Below are positions 8,234 through 20,400 of a DNA stretch of 64,000 nucleotides, one piece after another. Under the pieces are notes generated by a model. That model was given only the letters and a program-made list of their open reading frames with translations. It had not been told where the DNA came from and ran no database searches. This DNA is from Amnibacterium flavum (GTDB lineage Bacteria > Actinomycetota > Actinomycetes > Actinomycetales > Microbacteriaceae). Within the stretch, counting starts at the first letter, position 1; every line of letters begins with the position of its first letter. The translations under genes were made by a program, and so were the position numbers. Where the stretch lies: positions 496,001-560,000 of the forward strand of contig NZ_QEOP01000001.1 of the NCBI RefSeq assembly GCF_003097495.1, read 5' to 3'.

Positions 8234-9178
8234 GTGCAGACGACGCGATGGGTGGCCCCCCGATTCGGCGGGCCCGAAGTGTTCACCCTCATCACCGAGG
8301 AGCTTCCTCCTCCCGCCCCCGGTGAGGTGACGATCGAAGTGCGAGCTGCGGGCATGAATCCCGCCGACTACAAGTACACCCAGAAGACACCCGCGTCCGA
8401 CCCGGCAACCCTCCCGCTCCCGATCGGATACGAGGTCGCCGGCGTCATCGCAGCTCTCGGTCCCGCAGCCGAGATCGCGAGCGGCGGTGGCGCCATCGGA
8501 GACGAGGTCCTCGCCTTCCGCGTTCGCGGCGGCTGGGCATCCCGCCTCAACGTGCCCGCCGCCGACGTCTTCGCGAAGCCCTCGAGTCTCCCCGATGCCG
8601 AAGCGTCGAACCTGCTGCTCGCAGGGACCACCGCCGCGGAGATGCTGCACGTCACCGGCGTGCAAGCCGGGGACACGGTCCTCCTCCACGGAGCCTCCGG
8701 CGCGGTGGGGGTGAGCGTGCTCCAGCAGGCGCGCCTGATCGGCGCGCGCGTGATCGGGACAGCGTCGGAGAAGAACTTCGATGTGGTGCGCCGCTTCGGA
8801 GGCGAGCCCGTCACGTACGGCGATGGTCTCGCGGAGCGCGTGCGTGCCCTCGCCCCCGGCGGTATCACCGCCGCCCTCGATTCCGTCGGCACCGATGAGG
8901 CGGTCGATGTCTCGCTCGCTCTCGTCGAGGACCGCCGGAGGATCGTGACGATCGCCGCCTTCCCGGGGGCGCAGGAGCACGGGTTCATCGCCATCGGCGG
9001 AAGGATGCCGGCCAGCGCGGCCTTCCGCGACGCCATCCGGCAGCGACTGATCGACCTCGCGGGCAGCGGTGAACTTCTCGTGCCCATCGCCCGCACGTTC
9101 CCGCTCGCCGACGCGCTGGAGGCCGTCGAACTCCTCCGCTCCGAACACCCCGGCGGGAAACTGGCCCTCATCCCCTGA
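8234..9178 (+). CDS. NADP-dependent oxidoreductase, zinc-independent MDR family
   Basis: A 314-residue quinone-reductase-like MDR protein. The GroES-like half has RAAGMNPADYKYTQ, and the coenzyme half has LLHGASGAVGVSVLQQA, a good NADPH-binding signature. No catalytic-zinc cysteine/histidine set is evident. It starts at a GTG (VQTTRWV) 39 bases after the MFS stop on the same strand, so it may be read through from the efflux gene and help detoxify the same class of compounds; that link is inference. The next gene converges on it 13 bases away. Confidence 0.85.
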   Translation: MQTTRWVAPRFGGPEVFTLITEELPPPAPGEVTIEVRAAGMNPADYKYTQKTPASDPATLPLPIGYEVAGVIAALGPAAEIASGGGAIGDEVLAFRVRGGWASRLNVPAADVFAKPSSLPDAEASNLLLAGTTAAEMLHVTGVQAGDTVLLHGASGAVGVSVLQQARLIGARVIGTASEKNFDVVRRFGGEPVTYGDGLAERVRALAPGGITAALDSVGTDEAVDVSLALVEDRRRIVTIAAFPGAQEHGFIAIGGRMPASAAFRDAIRQRLIDLAGSGELLVPIARTFPLADALEAVELLRSEHPGGKLALIP

Positions 9179-9191
9179 CGGGCACGGGCGG

Positions 9192-10007
9192 TCAGGTCAG
9201 GTAGTCGTTCACCCCGGTGACCCACTGGATGTGCCGGTCGGCGGAACGGCGGATCACGGCGTTCGCGTCGACGGGGATGACGTTGTCGAAGTTGCCGTAG
9301 AGCCGGTCGAACCGCAGCCCGCCCACCGCTGTCGCCACCCGGTCGACGACCGCCGCCGACAAGGGGATGCGGTTCGGATAGCTCCGCATGAAACTCACCG
9401 TGACCCTGTCCGGATTGGCGAAGATGGTGTCGCCGCTGAGCAGAACACCGCGACCCTCGGCGCCGTCCGCCCAGTGGAGGACCGCGCTTCCGGGGAAGTG
9501 TCCGCCGACCTGCAGCAGAGTGAGCCCCGGCGCGAGGTCGACAGCGCCGTTCCAGGGACGGATGACGTCGTCACGCCGCTGCACCCAACCCGCGTCGGCA
9601 TCGGCCACGAGCACCGGCGCTCCTAGGCGCCTGGCCCACTCGACCTGCACCCCGAACATGTGCGGGTGGCTGGCGACGATCGCGAGCACGGGACCCAGGC
9701 CGAGGATCCGGTCGACGACGTCGTCGTCGAGGTAGCCGATCGGGTCCCAGAGCACGCTGCCGGCAGGCGTCGTCACCAGCTTCGACTGCTGACCGATCCC
9801 CACCTCGGGAGAGGTCGCCAGCGCGAGCAGACCCGGCTCGAGCTCGGTCGCCGAGACGGTCACCCCGCGTACGGCGAGTTCCTCGAGGGTCGTCCACTTC
9901 TGTCCGTCGGCGGGCACCCATTGGCGCTCGTCGGCGCAAATCTGGCATACATCGGTTCGCTGCGCGTGCTCGACCGCGCAGGTCTCGCAGATCCAGAACG
10001 TCATCAT
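9192..10007 (-). CDS. Metallo-beta-lactamase-fold protein with N-terminal zinc ribbon
   Basis: A 271-residue protein. The first 25 residues form a likely zinc ribbon or knuckle with Cys7, Cys10, Cys21 and Cys24. The rest resembles an MBL-fold hydrolase (ATSPEVGIGQQ, VASHPHMFG, VGGHFPGSAVLHW, LLSGDTIFANPDR). The usual HxHxDH metal motif is reduced to SHPHMFG, lacking the Asp-His pair, while the GGHxPGS and SGDT motifs remain. It may therefore bind one metal or be altered in activity. Two adjacent ATGs are possible starts. The upstream region is shared with a divergent lipoprotein gene. Confidence 0.78.
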   Translation of the reverse strand: MMTFWICETCAVEHAQRTDVCQICADERQWVPADGQKWTTLEELAVRGVTVSATELEPGLLALATSPEVGIGQQSKLVTTPAGSVLWDPIGYLDDDVVDRILGLGPVLAIVASHPHMFGVQVEWARRLGAPVLVADADAGWVQRRDDVIRPWNGAVDLAPGLTLLQVGGHFPGSAVLHWADGAEGRGVLLSGDTIFANPDRVTVSFMRSYPNRIPLSAAVVDRVATAVGGLRFDRLYGNFDNVIPVDANAVIRRSADRHIQWVTGVNDYLT

Positions 10008-10083
10008 TCCTCCCCTTGCACGATGACATGTCCCGGGTCATGGCCGCTAGGCCGTGACCCCCGTGCGCTGAGAAGACGCTGAA

Positions 10084-10097
10084 GTTCCACGTGGAAC
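10084..10097. promoter_or_regulatory. parS-like perfect palindrome
   Basis: GTTCCACGTGGAAC is a perfect 14-base palindrome in the divergent intergenic region and matches the core of bacterial parS (ParB-binding) sites as recalled for Pseudomonas and Bacillus. Actinobacterial parS is more often GTTTCACGTGAAAC, so this is a candidate, not a firm call. Only one copy was noticed. Confidence 0.45.
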
Positions 10098-10201
10098 ATG
10101 TGAGACGGGGTTCGTTCTCCGCATCCCCCGCAGGTCGCAGGGCACCCGCTTTGGGGCGGCTCCGGTTCGTCGGAGTCACCTGGGCGGGCTAACGTATCCG
10201 G

Positions 10202-10867
10202 ATGACCAGGCGCGCGGCGATCGTTGCCGCCCTGGCACTCGTGTCGCTGCTCGCGGGCTGCGCCGGGGTGGACCCGGTCCGGCCGGCCGTCCTGCCCACC
10301 CCGTCACCCTCGGTCAGCACTCCGACGACGTTCGCCGTCGTCGGAGACTCGTTGTCCGCGGGGTGCGTCCCGTACCCGGGCACGACGCCCGATGACTGCA
10401 GCTGGATCTTCAGCGCCGACGACGACCCGCGACTCGAGTACGTCGGGGGCTGGGTGCAGAGCGGCGCGCAGTCCACTCTGATGGCGGAGTCCGTGAGCCC
10501 AGGACGCGCCGATGTCCTGGTCATCCTCGCCGGCACCAACAATGTCTTCGGCAACGTGCCGCTCAGCCGGCTCCAGACCGACCTCGACAGCATCACCGAC
10601 ACCGTCGAATCGCGCGATGTGCTGCTCCTCGCCATCCCGCCGATGGAGTCCGAGGCCGGAACGACGACGGTCGCCGACGTGAATGCCTACCTGAAACTGC
10701 TCGCCGCCGACCGGGGCTGGAACTACTTCGACCCCTGGTCGGAGTACCGCGCCGAGGACGGGCACTGGGTGACCGGCGTCGCCCCAGACGGGGTCCACCC
10801 GACCGCGGACATCCAGCAAACGACAGGCCGCCGGATCGCCGCCTACATCGACGGCCTCACCCTCTGA
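10202..10867 (+). CDS. SGNH/GDSL-type hydrolase lipoprotein
   Basis: A 221-residue lipoprotein. The signal peptide ends with a lipobox (SLLAGC, acylated Cys at about residue 20), followed by a Pro/Ser/Thr linker. The SGNH esterase motifs come in order: VVGDSLS (nucleophile Ser), LAGTNN (Asn/oxyanion) and APDGVHPT (Asp-x-x-His). It is therefore likely a lipid-anchored esterase or acetylesterase outside the membrane; substrates in this family include polysaccharide acetyl groups and lipids. Two cysteines (SAGCVPYPGTTPDDC) may form a disulfide. It stands alone, flanked by a divergent gene and by intergenic repeats. Confidence 0.9.
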   Translation: MTRRAAIVAALALVSLLAGCAGVDPVRPAVLPTPSPSVSTPTTFAVVGDSLSAGCVPYPGTTPDDCSWIFSADDDPRLEYVGGWVQSGAQSTLMAESVSPGRADVLVILAGTNNVFGNVPLSRLQTDLDSITDTVESRDVLLLAIPPMESEAGTTTVADVNAYLKLLAADRGWNYFDPWSEYRAEDGHWVTGVAPDGVHPTADIQQTTGRRIAAYIDGLTL

Positions 10868-10886
10868 CCCGCTTCCCCCGCAGCGA

Positions 10887-10945
10887 CGGGCGTTCCGGGC
10901 GAACGCGCACGTTCCGGCCGGCCCCGCACGCCGCAACGTGCGCGC
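10887..10945 (-). repeat. 59-bp palindromic intergenic repeat, copy 1 (inverted)
   Basis: Read on the minus strand this 59-base element matches the copy at 11008-11066 at 53 of 59 positions and the copy at 46660-46718 at 50 of 59. Internal arms GCGCACGTT/AACGTGCGC allow a hairpin. It lies just after the esterase gene. Confidence 0.8.
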
Positions 10946-11007
10946 GGCGGGCGCCGTTCACGGAGAACCGAGCCACCTCGCCAGGGGACGTCGGCTATGG
11001 GGCGGGT

Positions 11008-11066
11008 GCGCGCACGTTCCGGGCAACGGGGCCGGCCGCAACGTGCGCGTTCGCCCGGAACGCCCG
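11008..11066 (+). repeat. 59-bp palindromic intergenic repeat, copy 2
   Basis: The same element in plus orientation. With copy 1 it forms a large inverted repeat around a 62-base centre. Hairpin arms are GCGCACGTT (11010-11018) and AACGTGCGC (11040-11048); a second motif, CCCGGAACGCCCG, closes the unit. Confidence 0.8.
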
Positions 11067-11085
11067 CACTGGGGTGGCACGAGAA

Positions 11086-11115
11086 GGAGGGGCGCACCCT
11101 CGGGTGCGCCCCTCC
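11086..11115 (-). terminator. Terminator hairpin of the nrd operon
   Basis: A 30-base perfect inverted repeat with arms GGAGGGGCGCACCC/GGGTGCGCCCCTCC and a 2-base centre, 13 bases past the nrdF stop. There is no strong U-tract, as is common in high-GC actinobacteria. Confidence 0.8.
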
Positions 11116-11128
11116 TATCCTCGTGTTT

Positions 11129-14350
<3,222 letters not shown>

Positions 14351-14354
<4 letters not shown>

Positions 14355-14749
14355 AGGGTCTCCAATCCATCCCGGACGATGCGCACATCGTCGGGGGTTC
14401 CGAATACTTCGAAGCGGTACAGGTGCGGTACGCCCGTCTTCGCGGCGATGATGTCGCCGGCGATTCCGTAGGCGGTGCCGAAGTTGGTGTTGCCGGCGCC
14501 GATGACGCCGCGGATGAGGGACCTGTTGCCCACGTTGTTGAGGAACCGGATGACCTGCTTGGGCACCGCGCCTTCCCCGTTGCCGCCTCCGTAGGTCGGC
14601 ACGATCAGCACGTAAGGCCGATCGACCAGCAGCGGCTCATCCCGCGCGTAGAGCGGAATGCGCCGTGCCGGCAGGTCGAGCTTCTCGGCGAATCGGTGCG
14701 TGTTGCCCGATGCGCTCGAGAAGTAGACGACCTCGTTCACGTTGCTCAC
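14351..14749 (-). CDS. nrdI: NrdI flavodoxin-like assembly protein
   Basis: A 132-residue flavoprotein that supplies oxidant (superoxide/peroxide) for making the Mn-tyrosyl radical cofactor of NrdF. FMN-binding loops are visible: [12 protein letters not shown] near the N-terminus, [12 protein letters not shown] and [16 protein letters not shown]. The GTG start overlaps the nrdH stop (GTGA), and its own stop overlaps the nrdE start (ATGA), giving tight translational coupling. The open frame extends upstream through nrdH but that part is an out-of-frame shadow. Confidence 0.95.
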
Positions 14750-14979
14750 GCGATGCTTGCGCTGAGCTCCTCGATGCGGTCGGGACGGAAGCCCGACCAG
14801 TGACCGTCGTCGGTCACGACGACCGGGGCCTGCATGTAGCCGAGGTCCTTGACGGTCTGCAGTGCCTGCTCGTCGACGGAGACATCGAAGATCTCGTACT
14901 CGATGCCCTTCTTGTCGAGCGCACGGTACGTCGCGGTGCACTGGACGCAGGACGGCTTGCTGTAGACGGTGATGGCCAT
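14746..14979 (-). CDS. nrdH: NrdH glutaredoxin-like electron donor
   Basis: A 77-residue redoxin that reduces NrdE. The active-site pair is in [19 protein letters not shown], i.e. Cys-Val-Gln-Cys, characteristic of NrdH. The [19 protein letters not shown] region matches the thioredoxin-reductase docking side seen in the family. It is the promoter-proximal gene of nrdHIEF and overlaps nrdI by 4 bases. Candidate NrdR boxes lie about 175-220 bases upstream. Confidence 0.96.
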   Translation of the reverse strand: MAITVYSKPSCVQCTATYRALDKKGIEYEIFDVSVDEQALQTVKDLGYMQAPVVVTDDGHWSGFRPDRIEELSASIA

Positions 14980-15154
14980 GATGGGCGCCTCTTCTCCCCT
15001 TTAGGTTGACGTCGTCTGCTTGATTCGGGACCCTGCGGCCGCCTGATGGGCGGCCGGTCGGGAGGTGATGAAACCCTCTTCAGGTAAACGCTGCCAACAC
15101 TGCGCTTATGCCCGATCTGGTGTGATCCGGCAGCGACTCCCCAGCCGCAGATCG

Positions 15155-15203
15155 ATACTACATATGCGCACCGACATTGCGAGCGACCACTACATGATGT
15201 GAT
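15155..15203 (-). promoter_or_regulatory. Candidate tandem NrdR boxes
   Basis: Two related sites share ACTACAT at 15157-15163 and 15189-15195, exactly 32 bases apart, the spacing usual for paired NrdR boxes. The second (CCACTACATGATGTGA) fits the consensus better than the first (ATACTACATATGCGCA). They would let NrdR repress nrdHIEF when dATP is plentiful. nrdR itself is not in the window. Confidence 0.5.
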
Positions 15204-15241
15204 CGGCGCGTCGCGGTCAGACGGCCCCGAAGTGGGTCGTC

Positions 15242-15324
15242 TGTGGATGGAACGTGGCCCTGAATCAGGCTTTTCACCCTTCTGGGGACAGGGTTGTCCA
15301 CAGCCTGGGATATCTGTGGAGGGT
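15242..15324. promoter_or_regulatory. Cluster of DnaA-box-like nonamers
   Basis: TTGTCCACA at 15294-15302 is the preferred actinobacterial DnaA box. Weaker matches in opposite orientation, TGTGGATGG (15242-15250) and TGTGGAGGG (15316-15324), flank it. This may tie transcription here to replication status; DnaA is a known regulator of nrd in E. coli. It is too small to be an origin. Confidence 0.4.
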
Positions 15325-15358
15325 GTTCGTGCGGCGTGTCGGGACCACAATCGGTGGT

Positions 15359-16054
15359 GTGACGGAGTTCGGGGCAGCGGATGCGGCGTGGGCGGCCGCG
15401 CACGTCGTCGTGGTGGGTGCCGCGACGGTCGGTCTCGTCCGGGTAGCCGACGTGGTGGCGAGCGCAGCAGCCCTGCTCGACGGCCTCTCGGATGCGGAGC
15501 GGAACCGCTACGCGGACCTCGCGCCCCGTGCTCGGCGCGATCGCTTCCTCGTGGGCAGAACGTTCGTGAGGCAGGTCGCGGCGCGGCTTTTCGATGTCTC
15601 GCCCTCCTCCCTCTCGGTCGACGCGCAGTGCCCCGACTGCGGCGGACCGCACGGCAGGCCGGTGCTCGTCGGTGGGCCGGCCGGAGTGTCGATCAGCATC
15701 GCCTACAGCGCCGACATCGTCGCGGTCGCGGTCAGTGCCGACCACGTCGTCGGCATCGACGTGGAGATCGCCGGATCACGGGCGGAGGAGCTCTCCGCAC
15801 TGGCGGTCGGAGTCACAGCGTCGTCGGGCGCGGACGCGCTGCGGACGTGGACGCGGGTCGAGGCTGCCCTGAAGGCGGATGGCCGGGGCCTGCGTGTCGA
15901 TCACTCGGCAGTGGAATTCGATCGCGTCGACGATCAGCTGATCGCCGCTGTCCCGGGAGACTCCGGCATCTTCTCGCGCTTCGCGATCACCGACGTGGAC
16001 CCCGCGGGCCTCGCGTCACCGGCGATGGTCTCCCTCGCCGTTCGCTTTCCCTGA
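15359..16054 (+). CDS. 4'-phosphopantetheinyl transferase, Sfp type
   Basis: A 231-residue enzyme that moves the phosphopantetheine arm of CoA onto a serine of carrier proteins. The two signature motifs are present: VVGIDVEIAG (metal-binding G-I-D-x-E) and RTWTRVEAALKADGRG (the W-x-x-x-E-A-x-x-K motif). A Cys-x-x-Cys stretch (AQCPDCGGPHGRPVL) precedes them, as in many actinobacterial homologues. The GTG at 15359 is chosen because the preceding codons are non-coding in character; upstream GTGs are possible. It converges on the M1 peptidase/Pls genes and is the obvious activator of the carrier domain in that synthetase. Confidence 0.88.
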   Translation: MTEFGAADAAWAAAHVVVVGAATVGLVRVADVVASAAALLDGLSDAERNRYADLAPRARRDRFLVGRTFVRQVAARLFDVSPSSLSVDAQCPDCGGPHGRPVLVGGPAGVSISIAYSADIVAVAVSADHVVGIDVEIAGSRAEELSALAVGVTASSGADALRTWTRVEAALKADGRGLRVDHSAVEFDRVDDQLIAAVPGDSGIFSRFAITDVDPAGLASPAMVSLAVRFP

Positions 16055-16168
16055 TTTCGCCCAGCTGGGACTTCCGCTCAGCGGGAGGTGCACGGCATCA
16101 GCGGTAGGACACACGGCGTCCTCGGTCCCAGGACGCCCGGATCTCCTGCTGAGCGCAAGGGAGGGAGG

Positions 16169-17491
16169 TCAGAGGGACGGGAGGCGGGTCTCGCGGAGCC
16201 AGGAGGTGAAGAAGGCGGAGGGGTCGGCGAGGCCGAACTCGGCGGCGAGGGTCTCGAAGTCCTCTGTGGCGACCGTTCCGTGCCGATGCCGGTCCGTCCA
16301 GGCGTGCAGCAGATCGCGGAACCGGGCGTCGCCGATCCGGAGCCGCAGCGAGTGCAGGAGCAGGGCCCCCCGCTTGTAGACCCTGTCGTCGAACATGTCG
16401 GCGGCCCCGGGGTCGCCGAGCAGCAGATCCTGGGGCAGACGCGACAACCGCGTGTGGAAGGTGCGGGCCATCGCATCCGCGGTCGGCCCGCCCGAGTGCT
16501 CCGACCAGAGCCACTCGCTGTAGCAGGCGAAGCCCTCGTTGAGCCAGATGTCCCGCCAGCGGGCCAGGCCGACGCTGTTGCCGAACCACTGGTGGGCGAG
16601 CTCGTGCGCGACGAGACGCTCGGATCCGCTGCGCCCGTCGGTGTGGTTCGACCCGAAGATCGCCATCGCCTGGGCCTCGAGCGGGATCTCGAGCACGTCC
16701 TGGGTCACGACCGCGGTGAAGGAGGCGAACGGGTACGGGCCGAACTCCTCGTTGAAGAACTCCATCATCCGTTCGAGGGGGAGCAGATCGTGCGCCACCC
16801 GCCTCTCCATGCTCGGCGGGAAGCAGATCCTCGCCGGGACACCGTCGAGCACCCGGTCGACGGTTCGGTAGCGACCGATCTGGACCGTTGCGAGGTAGCT
16901 GCTCGTCGGTTCGGGCTGCGCGTAGATGCGGGTCACCCGCCCCCCGCGGTCGGTCGATCCGACCAGGGCGCCGTTCGCGACCGGCTCGTATCCGCCGTCG
17001 GTCGTGACGCTGATCCGATAGGCGGCCTTGTCGTCGGGCCGGTCGTTGCACGGGAACCAGGTCGACGCTCCCGACGGCTGCCCCGCGACCAGGACACCGT
17101 CGGTGAGCTCCTCCCAACCGACCGGGCCCCAGGCGGAGGTCCGCGGATGAGGAGCGCCGCCGTACTCGATGTCCAGTTCGACGGATGCGCCCTCGCCGAG
17201 CGGCGACACCAGACCGACGACCAGCTTGTGGGGCGTGACCGACGAGCGAGCCAGCACCCCGTCGAGGAGGACCCGACCCGCCCGCAGCCCGGAGAAGTCG
17301 AGGGCGATCCTGTCGAGATCGCGGAGAGCGACGAGCCTGATGCGTGCGCGCCCCTGGAGCCGGTTGGTCTGCACCCGGTAGTCGAGCGTCAGGTCGTAGC
17401 TCTCGACGTGGTAGCCCGAATCCCCGATCGTCGGCAGGTACGGGTCGCCCGAAGCCGGAGGAGGAGTCGCCCGGGTCGCCTTCGGCGTCAT
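16169..17491 (-). CDS. M1-family zinc metallopeptidase, short form
   Basis: A 440-residue peptidase. The zinc site is complete: HELAH at residues 296-300 and the third ligand Glu319 in WLNEG (HExxH-x18-E). The usual exopeptidase GAMEN loop is replaced by IPLEAQAMAIFG. The C-terminal ERAP1-type domain of larger M1 enzymes is absent, as in other short actinobacterial M1 proteins. No signal peptide is seen. The ATG overlaps the stop of the Pls-type synthetase gene (ATGA), so the two proteins are made together. By inference it may trim, degrade or give tolerance to the poly-amino acid; a membrane zinc aminopeptidase degrading epsilon-polylysine is known from Streptomyces producers. Confidence 0.9.
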   Translation of the reverse strand: MTPKATRATPPPASGDPYLPTIGDSGYHVESYDLTLDYRVQTNRLQGRARIRLVALRDLDRIALDFSGLRAGRVLLDGVLARSSVTPHKLVVGLVSPLGEGASVELDIEYGGAPHPRTSAWGPVGWEELTDGVLVAGQPSGASTWFPCNDRPDDKAAYRISVTTDGGYEPVANGALVGSTDRGGRVTRIYAQPEPTSSYLATVQIGRYRTVDRVLDGVPARICFPPSMERRVAHDLLPLERMMEFFNEEFGPYPFASFTAVVTQDVLEIPLEAQAMAIFGSNHTDGRSGSERLVAHELAHQWFGNSVGLARWRDIWLNEGFACYSEWLWSEHSGGPTADAMARTFHTRLSRLPQDLLLGDPGAADMFDDRVYKRGALLLHSLRLRIGDARFRDLLHAWTDRHRHGTVATEDFETLAAEFGLADPSAFFTSWLRETRLPSL

Positions 17492-20400
17492 CGGCGCTTC
17501 GTCGTGCGAGGGCGGGCGGTGCGGTACTCGGCGACCCGCACATCGCGCCACGGACCGATCGGATTGCCGCTCCAGCGGGTGCCGACCGGCACCGTCTCGC
17601 CGCGCATGACGAGGGATGCGGGACCCACCGTGGCGTTCTCCCCCACCCGTGACGCGGGCAGGATCACCCCGTGCGGGCCGAGCGTCGATCCCGGATCGAG
17701 CGTGGCGGTGTCGGTCGTCATGACTCGATCATGGAACAGATGCGTCTGGACCACACATCCTCGGTTCACACTCGCACCTGCGCCGAGGGTGACGAGGTCG
17801 GCCTCGGGCAGCCAGTAGGTCTCGCACCAGACCCCGCGGCCGATCCGCGCGCCGAGGCTGCGGAGCCACCAGACGAGAGCCGGTGTGCCGCCGGCCCGGG
17901 CCGCGAACCAGGGGGCCGCCACCATCTCGACGAACGTGTCGGCGAGCTCGCTGCGCCAGATGAACGACGACCAGAGCAGGTGATCGCCCGGCCTGACCCG
18001 GCCGATGAGGATCCATTTCGCCGCCGATGACACCGCGGCCGCGAGCGCACCCGCCCCGATCAGGACGATGCCGCTGCACGCGATCGCCAGTAGGCCGGAC
18101 ATCGAGGCGAGCGCGGCGAGCGCCGCCCCGGCGAGCAGACCGATCGCCGCGGACACGATCACGGGGAGGACGCGTCCTGCCTCCCATGCGGCACGCGCCA
18201 CCCGGAGCCGGATCGGCGGGCTGTAGGTGCGCTCGACGTCGCCGTCGACGGCGCGGCGGCGGAGTCGGACCGGGGGCGACCCCATCCACGACGAGCCCGC
18301 CTTGCTCTTCACGGGAGCGGAGGAGAGGACGGCGACGAGTCCATCGCGCGGCACGACGTGGCCCGCGGCCGCCATGCCGGAGTTGCCGACGAAGGCCCGT
18401 TTGCCGATCTCGGCGTGCGCGAGGCGGACGAAACCGCCGCCGAGGTCGTACCCCGCGACCATGGTGTCGTCGGCGAGGAAGGCGCCGTCCTTGATGGTCG
18501 TCATCGCGGGGATCAGGAGGACCGTCGACGCCTCGACGTCGGTTCCGACTCGGGCGCCGAGCAGGCGCAGCCAGACGGAGGTGAACATGCCCGAGTAGAG
18601 CGGGAAGAGAAGCGTTCGGGCGAGGTCGAGCACCCGCTCGGTTGCCCAGACCTGGAGGCCGATGCGCCCGCGCACGGGGAACACCCCCTCACGGAGTCCC
18701 AGTCCGAAGAGCCGGACGGCGGCGAGGACCAGAGCGGCGAGGGTGAGACCCCAGACGAGTACGGCGGGGACGAGGGCGAGGAGCGCGGCTCCCAGCGCAG
18801 ACCCGAGGTCGTCGGCGCCCCGCACGGCCGCCGCCACGACCGCTCCCCCGGCGAGGAAGGCGATCACCGGGAGCAGGGACACCGCGATCGATGCCGCGGC
18901 GTAGGCGAGCACCCACCGTGAGCGGCGAGGCGGATGCTCCGCCGGCCACCACGGCTCCGCCGACCCGACGCGCGCGGCGGGAGACCCGGCCCAGCTCTGC
19001 CCGGCCCGCACCCGTCCGAACACCGCGGAGCCGGGGGCGATCTCGGCTCTCTTGCCGATATGCGCGCCCGGGAGGAGAGTCGACCGGGCGCCGACGCGCG
19101 CATCGGCGCCGATGCGGACGGCGCCGAGGCGGAGGACGTCGCCGTCGAGCCAGTAGCCCGACAGGTCGACCTCCGGTTCGATCGAGGCGCGGGCGCCGAC
19201 GCTGAGCATCCCGGTGACCGGCGGCAGCGAATGGAGGTCGACGTCCTCGCCGATCTTCGCCCCCAGTGCTCGTGCGTAGTAGAGGATCCACGGGGCGCCG
19301 GCGAGGGACACGGCACCGACCGCCTCGGCGATCGTCTCCGCCGCCCAGAGCCGCAGGTGCACGGACCCGCCGCGCGGATAGTCGCCCGGTTGCACTCCCC
19401 GCAGCAGCAGCCGCGCGGCGATGACGGCGAGCGCCATGCGTCCCGGAGGTGTCACGAACACGATGAGCGCGGGGACGAGCAGCCACCACGACGCCGTCGG
19501 CAGGAAGGCGAACCCGCCGAGGGGGGCCAGCAGGGTGCCCGCGGTGACGAGGTAGACGAGCCAGCGCACCCCCTCGATCGTCCGGATGAGCACGCTCGCG
19601 ACGGTCTGCGCGACCTGGGCCGAGCGCGGAACGGGCCGGATGGGCCGCATGTCGATGGGAGCTGCCGGCTCGGCGGATCGCGAGCGGAGGTAGGCGAGCA
19701 TCGCGCCGAAACGCGGGTGCGCGTAGATCTCGGCGACCGCGAACTCGGTGTCGCGCTCGCGGATGAGCGCGACGAGTCCTGCCGCGGCGAGCGAGCTGCC
19801 GCCGAGGTCGAAGAAGTTCGCGTCGTCGTCGGTGACGGGCAGGCCGAGCACCCGCTGCCACTGCTCGCGCAACCAGCGCACGTCGTCGTCGACCGACTCG
19901 TCGGCATCGTCCTGACCGGTCAGCGGCCACGGAAGGGCGGCGCGATCGACCTTGCCGGAGGTGCGGACGGGCAGATCGTCGACGACCGCGAGGACGGGCA
20001 CGAGCGCTGCGGGCAGTTCGGCCCTCAGTCGCTCCAGTGCCGCGGCCCGGTCGAAGCCGCCGGGGTCGGCGAGCGCCAGGTAGCCGACGAGGATCTGGAC
20101 CCCCGCCGCCGTCGTGCGGACCGCGGCCGCCGCGCCCGAGACGCCCGGGAGCGCCTGCAGAGCCGACTCGACCTCGCCGAGCTCGATGCGGCGCCCGCCG
20201 ACCTTGACCTGGTCGTCGGCGCGCCCCTGGAAGACGAGCCCCGAACGGTCGAAGCGCACGAGGTCACCGCTGCGGTACGCGCGGTCCCAGCCCAGGGTCG
20301 CCATGGGCGCGTACTTCTCCGCGTCCTTCGCCGGGTCGAGGTAGCGCGCGAGGCCGACGCCGCCGATGACGAGCTCCCCCACCTCGCCCTCGTCGACCGG

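Larger units (their letters stand above)
14980..15358. other. Divergent control region between nrdH and the PPTase gene
   Basis: About 380 bases with no gene. It holds a GGCCGCC/GGCGGCC stem near 15040, the candidate NrdR boxes, and a run of three DnaA-box-like nonamers closer to the phosphopantetheinyl transferase gene. The nrd promoter should lie between the NrdR boxes and nrdH. No riboswitch was recognised. Confidence 0.5.

Noticed and set aside
7523-9148. Long minus-strand open frame antisense to the MFS and oxidoreductase genes
   Set aside because: It is an Arg/Asp/Gly-rich shadow typical of high-GC DNA, with no domain, crossing two well-supported plus-strand genes.
15242-15324. Replication origin at the DnaA-box-like cluster
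   Set aside because: Only one perfect box and two weak ones, no AT-rich unwinding region, and no dnaA/dnaN/gyr genes nearby.
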